Source: Actinoallomurus iriomotensis
GTDB taxonomy: Bacteria > Actinomycetota > Actinomycetes > Streptosporangiales > Streptosporangiaceae
Direction: 5' to 3'
Assembly: GCF_030269445.1 (NCBI RefSeq)
Contig: NZ_BSTJ01000007.1
Span: 405,957 to 469,956, forward strand
Length of the DNA: 64,000 bases
The translations under genes were made by a program, and so were the position numbers. Each line of letters starts with the position of its first letter. Positions within the stretch are counted from its first letter, which is position 1. The notes under the pieces were generated by a model, which saw only the letters and a program-made list of their open reading frames with translations, was not told the DNA's origin and made no database searches. Of the stretch, positions 35,277 through 41,839 are shown piece after piece.

Positions 35277-35543
35277 TCAGGGGAATGACACCTGGTGGAG
35301 GTGGCAGAACCGCACCCGCTTGCAGAGCGCGTTGCGGCTCGAGCTCGCCCCGCCCGCGTTGGCGTTCGAGATGGCCTGGAAGCCGCTGTTGCGGGTCGGG
35401 CTGCGGATCGAGAACGCGTTGTGGTTGTACGAACCGTTGCCGTTGTGGTTGACGTCGCCGCCGAGAGCCGCGCCGTACGCCGGGGCCGTGACCAGGCAGC
35501 TCCCCAGGGTGAGGAAGACGACGAGGCCGCCATTCCCTCTCAT
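35277..35543 (-). CDS. Small secreted Asn-rich protein, paralogue of 35675-36250
   Basis: This 88-residue protein has a signal peptide (MRGNGGLVVFLTLGSCLVTA, cleavage likely after APAYGA) and a mature part rich in Asn and Ser with two Cys (NALCKRVRFCHLHQ). The mature region aligns with the neighbouring protein over about 50 residues: NGNGSYNHN, SPTRNSGFQ, SNANAGG and NALC..V..C are shared in order. I recognise no described family. The two Cys residues could form a disulphide outside the cell. Spacing and orientation suggest a local duplication. Confidence 0.78.
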   Translation of the reverse strand: MRGNGGLVVFLTLGSCLVTAPAYGAALGGDVNHNGNGSYNHNAFSIRSPTRNSGFQAISNANAGGASSSRNALCKRVRFCHLHQVSFP

Positions 35544-35674
35544 GGACGGATTCCTTTCGGCGGGAGCGCGACCGGCTCGGCGCGGACATCAGGGTGCATT
35601 CGCTCCATACCCGGTCGCCGCCGGGACACCGCGTACGGGCGCGGATGATGGCCCTCTCTTTGCCCCGGCCGGAA

Positions 35675-36250
35675 TCAGCCGAAGAATCCGAACGGCAGGG
35701 GGAAGGCTCCAGTGCCCGCCGAGGTGCCGAAGCCCGTTCCCCCGTCGGACGCCATGAGCACGAACCCCTCCGGGCCCATGTACATGAACGGGGTGCGCGG
35801 GCGGGGTCGCGGTCGTGGCGCCGTCCTGGTCTGCGGCACGATCGTCCGCGGCACGGTCTGCGGTGCGGCGGTCTGCGGTGCGGCGGTCTGCGGCACGACG
35901 GTCTGCGGCACGATGGTCTGCGGCAGGACCTCGACGGCCGGGGAGGCGGAAGCCGGCGCGGGCCGCTCCGGCTGGATGATGTTCACCTTCTGGCTGATGG
36001 TGCAGGAGGTGACGTGCCGGCAGAGCGCGTTCTGGACCGGGTTCGTACCGCCGGCGTTGCCGTTGCTGGTGTGCTGGTAGCCGCGGTTGTGGGTGGGACT
36101 CCCGGACGAGATCACGTTCCGGTTGTGGTGCCCGTTGCCGTGGTGGTCGCCATCGCGACGCACGATGGCGGGCGCCGCTTTCGACGGCGGGGTGCGGGTG
36201 GTCCCGATGAAGGTCGTCGCGGCGGAAATGGCGACAACATGGTGAATCAT
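35675..36250 (-). CDS. Secreted Asn-rich protein with PQT repeats
   Basis: This 191-residue protein opens with a short hydrophobic segment (about residues 3-16), then the Asn-rich domain shared with the neighbouring gene (DHHGNGHHNRN, SPTHNRGYQ, SNGNAGG, NALCRHVTSC), a Pro-rich linker with about seven repeats of the PQT type (residues 110-145), a basic Arg-Pro stretch, and a Gly/Phe-rich C-terminal tail. It may be exported and surface-attached. The start at ATG 36250 has only a weak ribosome binding site, so the true start could differ. No family is recognised; chaplin-like hydrophobic repeats are not seen. Confidence 0.7.
   Translation of the reverse strand: MIHHVVAISAATTFIGTTRTPPSKAAPAIVRRDGDHHGNGHHNRNVISSGSPTHNRGYQHTSNGNAGGTNPVQNALCRHVTSCTISQKVNIIQPERPAPASASPAVEVLPQTIVPQTVVPQTAAPQTAAPQTVPRTIVPQTRTAPRPRPRPRTPFMYMGPEGFVLMASDGGTGFGTSAGTGAFPLPFGFFG
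35827..35928 (-). repeat. 15-bp direct repeats encoding PQT linkers
   Basis: On the plus strand the block GGTCTGCGGYRCGRYG recurs about six times at 15-base intervals, encoding PQTxx pentapeptides in the minus-strand gene. It is an in-frame expandable linker. Confidence 0.8.
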
Positions 36251-36640
36251 TCCTCGTGACCTCGGTTACGTCGGGGATTGTTGCGGTAGCGCGCTCCGCT
36301 GGCGTACCCGATGCGAGAGCGATGATCGTGCTCCCGCCGTTTGCGGGCGGGATTATTACCGCACCTTGACGATGCCCGGCGTCCGCGTCGTCGTGGCGGC
36401 GGTCGTCTCGGCGTCCGTGGATGACGCCCTGGAGGCCGGGGGCGATGGATGACGCGGTTCTTCCGTGAGTAGAGAATTCTGCTGTCATGAGAACGTCGCA
36501 GACCGGCACCTGCCACCCGCCCGGTCCGACAAGTCCGCTTCCGCCAACGCCACGCGCCGGCGGACCTTCGGTCTCGAACCGCATCCTCGAACGTCTCGCC
36601 GGATATCCGAACCGAACCAACGACTCAGGACACCAGGCCG
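36251..36640. other. Non-coding stretch before the Asn-rich protein gene
   Basis: No credible gene is visible in this 390-base stretch. A 7-base stem (36332-36338 with 36346-36352, TCCCGCC/GGCGGGA) with a 7-base loop is followed on the plus strand by GATTATT and could be a terminator or leader hairpin. The remainder probably holds the promoter of the leftward Asn-rich protein gene. Confidence 0.4.
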
Positions 36641-36671
36641 TGGGCCCGCCGCTGTTCGTGCGGCGGGCCCA
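36641..36671 (-). terminator. Strong hairpin terminator after the PepSY gene
   Basis: TGGGCCCGCCGC (36641-36652) and GCGGCGGGCCCA (36660-36671) form a 12-base perfect stem with a 7-base loop. It starts nine bases after the leftward PepSY gene ends, so it probably terminates that transcript. Confidence 0.75.
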
Positions 36672-36680
36672 TCGCCGGTG

Positions 36681-37247
36681 TCAGCCGTCGTGGCCGCGGT
36701 GGCCGTCGTCGTTGCCGTGGTCGTCCGTGCCCGCGCCGTGGTGGCCGTGGTCGTCGCCGGGTTCGGCCGCGTGGCCGTGGCCGTGGTCGTCCGTCGCGTC
36801 GTCGGTGCCGTGCCGGGCCTCGGTCTCCCGGCCGCGGTCGTGGCGCTGGGCGGTCGCGGCGTGCCGGGGTTCCGTCGCGCGGGCGTCATCGTGCCGGCGG
36901 CCGGTCGGCGTGCGCCGGTCGGTGCGGTCACGGAGGACCTTGCCGGTGCGCGCGTCGATGTGCAGGTCGTGCGTCACGCCGTCCTTGACGACACGGACGG
37001 ACCAGACCGGCGCGCCGTGCTCGGTCTCCCGCTCGGCCGAGCGCACCCGGCCGCCGGGAACCGCCGTGAGCGCGATCTGTTCCGCCTCCGCCCGGCCGAT
37101 GCTCCGCACCGACGGCGACGCCGCCGCCGGGCGCGCCGCCGCGGTCCGTTCCGCGGAGGCCGTACCGCCCCCGTTCAGGCCGAGCACCAGCGCGCCGCCC
37201 AGCACGGCCGCGGCGACGCCGCCGGTGATGACTGCCTTCTTACGCAT
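36681..37247 (-). CDS. Exported PepSY-domain protein with His/Asp-rich tail
   Basis: This 188-residue protein has a signal peptide or anchor (KKAVITGGVAAAVLGGALVL), a PepSY domain at about residues 47-107 (IGRAEAEQIALTAVPGG, VWSVRVVKDGVTHDLHIDAR, TGKVL), then an 80-residue tail rich in His, Asp and Arg with repeated DDHGH units. PepSY domains are small inhibitory or ligand-binding modules outside the membrane; the His/Asp tail could bind divalent metals. It is separated by 160 bases from the two-component genes upstream, and its promoter region carries the same response-regulator boxes as the gene at 39471. It is thus a likely target of that system. Confidence 0.88.
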   Translation of the reverse strand: MRKKAVITGGVAAAVLGGALVLGLNGGGTASAERTAAARPAAASPSVRSIGRAEAEQIALTAVPGGRVRSAERETEHGAPVWSVRVVKDGVTHDLHIDARTGKVLRDRTDRRTPTGRRHDDARATEPRHAATAQRHDRGRETEARHGTDDATDDHGHGHAAEPGDDHGHHGAGTDDHGNDDGHRGHDG

Positions 37248-37339
37248 GTCGTGACCCTCCTCGCGTGCGACCTCCGTCTCGTGGAGGCCGGCGTGAGAAG
37301 AGGTTCGCCCAGGGGCGGATAGGGCCGCGCTGCGCCGTT

Positions 37340-37356
37340 CCTAAGGAACCGTTAAG
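37340..37356 (-). promoter_or_regulatory. Phased response-regulator boxes upstream of the PepSY gene
   Basis: Read on the minus strand, CTTAAC (37356-37351) and CTTAGG (37345-37340) start 11 bases apart. The same boxes occur upstream of 39471 at the same phasing and in the same orientation relative to the gene. Tandem boxes one helical turn apart are typical of OmpR-family binding, here most likely by the regulator at 38679. Confidence 0.6.
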
Positions 37357-37407
37357 ACCGAGAGCACCGCCGATGGAGCGACCCGGGACCCCGGACGAAC
37401 AGGTGCG

Positions 37408-38682
37408 TCAGGGGGCGGCGAGGTCGAGGGTTACGAGGGCGCCGCCGGGCGTAGAGCGGCCCAGGGCGAGGGTGCCGCCCGAGGATTCGGCGGTGCGGCG
37501 GACGATGTCGAGGCCCAGACCGCTGGAGCCCGCACCGCTCACTCCCCGTTCCTGAAGGTCCGGGGTGGCGAAGCCCGGGCCCTCGTCGGCGACCGTCAGG
37601 CGGGCGCCGCCCTCCGGTCGTGCGGTCAGGCCCACGGCGAACGGGGTTCCCTCCGGTGTGTGCGCGAAGACGTTGCCGAACAGCGCGTCGACGCACGCGG
37701 CGAGGTCGTCGCGTGAGACGGCGACCGGGAGAGGGCCGTTCGCGTCCGGGAAGGTCAGGGGCCGGTTCTGGTCCTCGGCCAGCACGGCCCAGAACCGGAC
37801 CCGTTCACCGACGACCTCGGCCGCGTCGCATCGGCCGCCCGTGGCCGTACGCGAGGGGCGGCGCGTGTCGGCGATGATCTGGCTGACCGCGCGCTCCAGC
37901 GCGGCGACCGACGCCTCGGCGCGCGCGGCCTCGTCGGGGTCGCGTAGGGACTCCAGTTCCAGGCGGAGCGCCGTAAGCGGGGTGCGCAGCCGGTGGGAGA
38001 GGTCGGCCGCCGCCTCGCGTTCCTGCGCGATGAGTTCCTGGATCCGGCCGGCCAGGTGGTTGAGCGCGGTCGCGACGTCCCGCAGTTCGGGCGTGGCGCC
38101 CGGCTGCGCCCGTGTGCCGAGGTGGCCGGCGGCGAGCTCGTGTGACACCGAGGCCAGTTCGCGGGCCGAGCCGACGAGGGAGCGGGCGAGCCGGTCGGCG
38201 ACCAGCAGTCCCAGGCCGAGGAGCGCCACGCCGAGGATCGCCAGGATCAGCCAGGCCCGCGTGACGCCTCGCGACAGTTCGCCGTCCGAGACGTACGTCC
38301 GGACCACCGCCGTGCCCGCCGGCATGCCCTCGACGGCGACCAGGATCTCCCGGCCGCCGGGCACTTTCGCGGTGACGCTGTTGCCGCGTGCGGCCAGGTC
38401 GACGGCGGCCGACCGGCGTGCGGGCGCGCCGACCGTGCTGCCGTCGGGGAAGAAGACCGTGACCGGCCGCCCGCCGGACGCGGCGGCCTGTTCGAGTGCC
38501 AGTGTCAGCGGCTGCCGGTCGACCGTCGTCACGAGGGAGGCGAGCGACTCGACCTCCAGGGTGGCTCCGCTGAGCGCGCGGTCGGCGGCGACCGTACGGA
38601 CCAGCAGGGCCAGCGGCACGAGGAAGGCCACCAGGACCAGGGAGGTCGTGGCGGCGACGAGCAGGGTGAGCCGGCGTCTCAT
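37408..38682 (-). CDS. Membrane sensor histidine kinase
   Basis: This 424-residue kinase has an N-terminal membrane segment (LVAATTSLVLVAFLVPLALLV), an extracytoplasmic region of about 120 residues, a second membrane segment (AWLILAILGVALLGLGLLVA), HAMP, HisKA with phospho-His230 in DLSHRLRTPLTAL, and HATPase_c (DALFGNVFAH, DEGPGFATPD, SGLGLDIV). Its start overlaps the stop of the response regulator gene by four bases. The nearby PepSY protein, exported and probably under its control, may feed back on the sensor domain. Confidence 0.93.
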   Translation of the reverse strand: MRRRLTLLVAATTSLVLVAFLVPLALLVRTVAADRALSGATLEVESLASLVTTVDRQPLTLALEQAAASGGRPVTVFFPDGSTVGAPARRSAAVDLAARGNSVTAKVPGGREILVAVEGMPAGTAVVRTYVSDGELSRGVTRAWLILAILGVALLGLGLLVADRLARSLVGSARELASVSHELAAGHLGTRAQPGATPELRDVATALNHLAGRIQELIAQEREAAADLSHRLRTPLTALRLELESLRDPDEAARAEASVAALERAVSQIIADTRRPSRTATGGRCDAAEVVGERVRFWAVLAEDQNRPLTFPDANGPLPVAVSRDDLAACVDALFGNVFAHTPEGTPFAVGLTARPEGGARLTVADEGPGFATPDLQERGVSGAGSSGLGLDIVRRTAESSGGTLALGRSTPGGALVTLDLAAP

Positions 38683-39368
38683 CGCGTCGCGTCCGGGTCG
38701 ACGAGCTTGACGCCGACGCCGCGTACGGTGTGCAGGTAACGCGGCTGCTGCGCCGTCTCACCCAGCTTGCGGCGCAGCCACGACAGGTGCACGTCGACCG
38801 TCTTGTCCGTTCCGCCGTACGGCACCCGCCAGACCTCGGTGAGCAGGTCGCGTTTGGTCACCACCTCGCCGTGCCGCGCGGCGAGGTAGTGCAGCAGGTC
38901 GAACTCCCGTGGGCTGAGGTCCAGCGTGACACCGTCCAGCACGGCCTCGCGGGCGCGGGGGGAGACGCTCAGCGCGCCGACGGTGATGATCGGCGCGGCC
39001 TCCTTCTCGGTGGCGCGGCGCAGTACGGCCCGGATGCGCGCCTCCAGCTGGGCGGTGCCGAACGGCTTGATGAGGTAGTCGTCGGCGCCCGCGTCGAGCA
39101 GCCGGACGATCTCCTCCTCGGCGTCCCGCGCGGTCGCCACGACCACCGGGACGCGGCTGACGGCCCGCAGCATCCGCAGCACCTCGCGGCCGTCCAGGTC
39201 GGGCAGGCCGAGGTCCAGGACCACGACGTCCGGCCGGTCCTCCACGGCGCGCTGCAGACCGCTCATCGCGGTGTGCGCGGAGGAGACGGCGTGGCCGTGT
39301 TCGGTGAGCGCCCGCACCAGTGAGGCGCGGATCTGGTTGTCGTCCTCGACGATGAGCACCTGGGGCAC
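38679..39368 (-). CDS. OmpR-family response regulator
   Basis: This 229-residue regulator has a receiver domain (VLIVEDDNQIRASL; phospho-acceptor Asp in VVLDLGLPDLDG; Lys in DYLIKPFG) and an OmpR/PhoB winged helix (LSPREFDLLHYLAARHGEVV, DKTVDVHLSWLRRKL, VRGVGVKL). It is cotranscribed with the kinase at 37408. The 11-bp phased CTTAnC boxes at 39419-39446 and 37340-37356 are its probable sites, so the regulon would include the PepSY gene, the secreted protein at 39471 and perhaps the operon itself. Confidence 0.94.
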   Translation of the reverse strand: MPQVLIVEDDNQIRASLVRALTEHGHAVSSAHTAMSGLQRAVEDRPDVVVLDLGLPDLDGREVLRMLRAVSRVPVVVATARDAEEEIVRLLDAGADDYLIKPFGTAQLEARIRAVLRRATEKEAAPIITVGALSVSPRAREAVLDGVTLDLSPREFDLLHYLAARHGEVVTKRDLLTEVWRVPYGGTDKTVDVHLSWLRRKLGETAQQPRYLHTVRGVGVKLVDPDATR

Positions 39369-39418
39369 CCGAGCACGGTAACTCGTGGGGGTATCGCCGG
39401 GCTTCCCGCCGGACGCGC

Positions 39419-39446
39419 CTTACCTCCGTCTTAACCCCGTCTTAGC
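39419..39446 (+). promoter_or_regulatory. Three phased response-regulator boxes
   Basis: CTTACC (39419), CTTAAC (39430) and CTTAGC (39441) occur at exact 11-base intervals, 25 bases upstream of ATG 39471. Their match to the two boxes before the PepSY gene ties both genes to the adjacent OmpR-type regulator. They also lie 51 bases from the regulator's own start, on the opposite strand, so autoregulation is possible. Confidence 0.65.
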
Positions 39447-39470
39447 GGTCGGCGGGGGGATGATGGCGGC

Positions 39471-39950
39471 ATGAACCGGCGCGTCCTCCTCGGCATCACG
39501 GGCTGGCTCGCCGTCGCGGCGGCCGCGACCGCGGCCGGAGTCGCCGCCATCGACGTCCTCGAAGGCGGCATCACCGGACGGAGCGTGCGTCCCCTGGACG
39601 AGGACGCGGTGCACCGGGCCCTCGGCCGTACGGGCGGCACGTCACCGGCCGCGCCGCCGAGTCCGTCGCCGAGCGCGTCCGCGACCGGAGGCGTCACCCG
39701 CAGTCTCGGCACGGGCGGCGGAACGGTCACCGCGCGCTGCGCGGGCGGGAGGGTGACGATCGTGGCGGTCACCCCGGCGCAGGGCTTCCACACCGACGGC
39801 TTCGCGCGCGGACCGGCGCCCTCGGTCACGCTGAAGCTGGAGTCGGACGAGGAGGAGTACGCCGTCACGGTGGCCTGCGAGGGCGGCTCCCCGGTCGCCC
39901 GTTCCGCGGCCGACGACGGGCACCACGGCGGGCGTCGCGGGCGGGGATGA
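39471..39950 (+). CDS. Membrane-anchored or secreted protein, function unknown
   Basis: This 159-residue protein has an N-terminal membrane or signal segment (VLLGITGWLAVAAAATAAGV), an 80-residue Ser/Pro/Thr-rich linker, and a compact domain at about residues 75-140 (GGTVTARCAGGRVTIVAVTP, SVTLKLESDEEEYAVTVACE) with two Cys that may form a disulphide. Proteins of this type are often called septum-formation-initiator-like by automatic pipelines without experimental basis. It is divergent from the OmpR-family system and carries its boxes in the promoter, so it is probably part of that regulon. The C terminus is His/Gly/Arg-rich. Confidence 0.8.
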   Translation: MNRRVLLGITGWLAVAAAATAAGVAAIDVLEGGITGRSVRPLDEDAVHRALGRTGGTSPAAPPSPSPSASATGGVTRSLGTGGGTVTARCAGGRVTIVAVTPAQGFHTDGFARGPAPSVTLKLESDEEEYAVTVACEGGSPVARSAADDGHHGGRRGRG

Positions 39951-39997
39951 ACACGGCTCGGTAAGCTCGGCGGCGACGCATCGGGGGGAGCCACGCG

Positions 39998-40717
39998 ATG
40001 AAGCCGGCGGGTCGAGTTCACATGGTCATCACCGATCGGCTCGGTGGCGTCAGCGCCGCGCCGTACGACGGCCGCAACCTGGGCGGAGCGGTCGGCGACG
40101 ACCCGGAGGCGGTCCGCCGCAACCGCGAGAAGACGGCGCTGGAGTTCGGGGCCGACCCGGCGCGCGTGGTCTACATGCGGCAGGTCCACAGCGCGGACGT
40201 CGCGTACGTGACCGCGCCGTTCGGAGCCGAGCCGCCCGCGCTGGACGCCGTGTTCACCGACGAGCCGGGCCTGGCCCTGTGCGTGCTGGTCGCCGACTGC
40301 GCGCCGGTGCTGGTCGCCGACGCGGACGCCGGGCTGGTCGGCGCGGCGCACTCCGGGCGGGCCGGCACCGAACAGGGCGTCGTGCCCGCGCTGGTCCGTG
40401 CGATGACCGCCCGCGGCGGTGATCCGGCCCGGATGCGCGCCCTGATCGGCCCGTGCGCCTGCGGGCTCTGCTACGAGGTCTCCGCCGAGCTGCGCGACCA
40501 GGTCGCCGCGAAGCTGCCGGAGTCGTGGTCCACGACACGCGAGGGGACCCCGGCCCTCGACCTGCGGGCCGGCATCACCGCGCAGCTCGCCGCCGAGGGC
40601 GTCACCGAGATCCACCACGACGGGCGCTGCACCATCGAGACCCCGGAGCTGTACTCCTACCGCCGCGACCGTACGACGGGCCGTTTCGCCGGCTACATCC
40701 GCCTGGAGGACGCATGA
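39998..40717 (+). CDS. pgeF: Peptidoglycan editing factor / laccase-domain protein
   Basis: This 239-residue protein belongs to the YfiH/PgeF family, which hydrolyses L-Ser from misincorporated muropeptide precursors and can also deaminate purine nucleosides or oxidise polyphenols. The zinc-site residues are present: His in MRQVHSADV, Cys in LVADCAPVLV, and His in VGAAHSGRAGT. The C-terminal ELYSYRRDRTTGRFAG is conserved. In many actinomycetes pgeF sits in the ftsZ-yggS-sepF cluster; here it is a separate copy, coupled by ATGA to a RidA gene. GGGGAG precedes the start. Confidence 0.9.
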   Translation: MKPAGRVHMVITDRLGGVSAAPYDGRNLGGAVGDDPEAVRRNREKTALEFGADPARVVYMRQVHSADVAYVTAPFGAEPPALDAVFTDEPGLALCVLVADCAPVLVADADAGLVGAAHSGRAGTEQGVVPALVRAMTARGGDPARMRALIGPCACGLCYEVSAELRDQVAAKLPESWSTTREGTPALDLRAGITAQLAAEGVTEIHHDGRCTIETPELYSYRRDRTTGRFAGYIRLEDA

Positions 40718-41124
40718 TTCGACGTTGGAGCCCGGACGGCGTGGCCGCGCCCATCGGGCAGTACAGCCACCTGGCCTCCGTGCCGTCCGACCATGAGCTG
40801 GTCTTCATCTCCGGGCAGGTCGGCGTGCTCGACGACGGCACGCTCGCCGGGCCGGACGCGGAGTCGCAGACACGTCAGGCGTTCGTCAACATCGCGACGC
40901 TGCTCGACTCGATCGGCGCCGGTCCGGCGCACCTCGTCAAACTGCTGACGATGGTCTCGGCGCGCGAACACCTCGCGGGCAGCCGCGCGGCACGGGAGAA
41001 GATCTTCGCGGCGTGGTACCCGGAGGGCGACTGGCCGGCCCACTCGCTCATGGTCGTCGACTCCCTGGCCGCGCCCGAACTGACCGTGGAGGTCGAGGGC
41101 GTCGCCGCGGTGCCCCGCCGCTGA
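40714..41124 (+). CDS. RidA family protein
   Basis: This 136-residue protein has the RidA/YjgF fold: AAPIGQYSHLASV, LVFISGQVGVLDDGTL, and LVKLLTMVSAREH. Classical RidA proteins deaminate reactive enamines or imines through an Arg in the C-terminal block; here the equivalent region reads EGDWPAHSLMVVDSLAAPEL with no PARxxV Arg, so it may belong to a subgroup without deaminase activity. It starts at an ATGA overlap with pgeF, so the pair is cotranscribed. Confidence 0.88.
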   Translation: MIRRWSPDGVAAPIGQYSHLASVPSDHELVFISGQVGVLDDGTLAGPDAESQTRQAFVNIATLLDSIGAGPAHLVKLLTMVSAREHLAGSRAAREKIFAAWYPEGDWPAHSLMVVDSLAAPELTVEVEGVAAVPRR

Positions 41125-41130
41125 CGGATC

Positions 41131-41721
41131 CTAGGGCCGGCGGGAGGCCGGCGGCTCGCCGAGGGCGCGGCGGAAGAGGGCGTCGATCTCGTCGCGGGTC
41201 GGGGGCGGGTCGGCGAGCAGGGCCTGCATCAGCAGGCCGCAGAAGGCCGCGGCCAGCAGCCGCCCGGTGACCGCGTCCGTACGGGAGGCGAACAGCTCGA
41301 CCAGCGCGTCGTCCCAGTTGTTGCTCGCGTGCCGGAGCGGCGGGCGGTGGAGCGCGGCGACGTACAGCTCGTACTCCACGACGGTCTGCGGGCGTTCGTC
41401 GGTGAGGCCGCGCATCACGAGTTCGGTGAGCGCGGCGGCGAGGTCGGCGTCGGCGGGCAGGTCGCGCTCCCACGCGCGCAGGCGGGCGACGTTGTGGTCG
41501 GCGGCCGTGCGGAGGGCGTCGGCCAGCAGGTCGTCCAGGGTGGCGAAGTGATACGTCGTCGACCCCAGCGGTACGCCGGCGGCCGCCGCGACGGCGCGGT
41601 GGGTCACGCCTTCGACACCCCGTTCGGCCACGACCGCGATGGCCGCGTTCGCGATCTTCTCCCGGCGGGCCGGATCGGTCGGCCCCCGTCCTCGTCTGCC
41701 GAGGTCCCCGTCCGTCGACAT
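41131..41721 (-). CDS. TetR family regulator of the betaine-like operon
   Basis: This 196-residue repressor has a TetR helix-turn-helix (EKIANAAIAVVAERGVEGVT, then AAAAGVPLGSTTYHFATLDDLL; residues 19-65) and a helical ligand domain. It is divergent from a gene set for aldehyde dehydrogenase, APC permease and GMC oxidase, the position held by choline-responsive BetI in other bacteria. A promoter with a GTAC-n4-GTAC element at the -10 in the shared region is its likely target. Choline sensing is inferred from context. Confidence 0.9.
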   Translation of the reverse strand: MSTDGDLGRRGRGPTDPARREKIANAAIAVVAERGVEGVTHRAVAAAAGVPLGSTTYHFATLDDLLADALRTAADHNVARLRAWERDLPADADLAAALTELVMRGLTDERPQTVVEYELYVAALHRPPLRHASNNWDDALVELFASRTDAVTGRLLAAAFCGLLMQALLADPPPTRDEIDALFRRALGEPPASRRP

Positions 41722-41765
41722 AGCTCAGCAGTCTCCCAAACCGCGGCCGAGGCCGCACGGGTGCA

Positions 41766-41801
41766 TTGACGCCGGTCCCTCACTTATGTACAAACGTACG
41801 C
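41766..41801 (+). promoter_or_regulatory. Promoter of the aldehyde dehydrogenase operon with overlapping operator
   Basis: TTGACG (41766-41771) and TACAAA (41789-41794) are spaced by 17 bases. The -10 is embedded in GTACAAACGTAC (41788-41799), an inverted repeat of GTAC around AAAC, where the divergent TetR protein could bind. Confidence 0.6.
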
Positions 41802-41839
41802 AAGGGGAGCGAAAGGGGTAAGACGAGAGGAACCTCGGC

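Noticed and set aside
36485-37254. Plus-strand open frames rich in Val/Trp/Arg opposite the PepSY gene
   Set aside because: They are the complement of the His/Asp-rich tail; the minus strand has signal peptide and PepSY domain.
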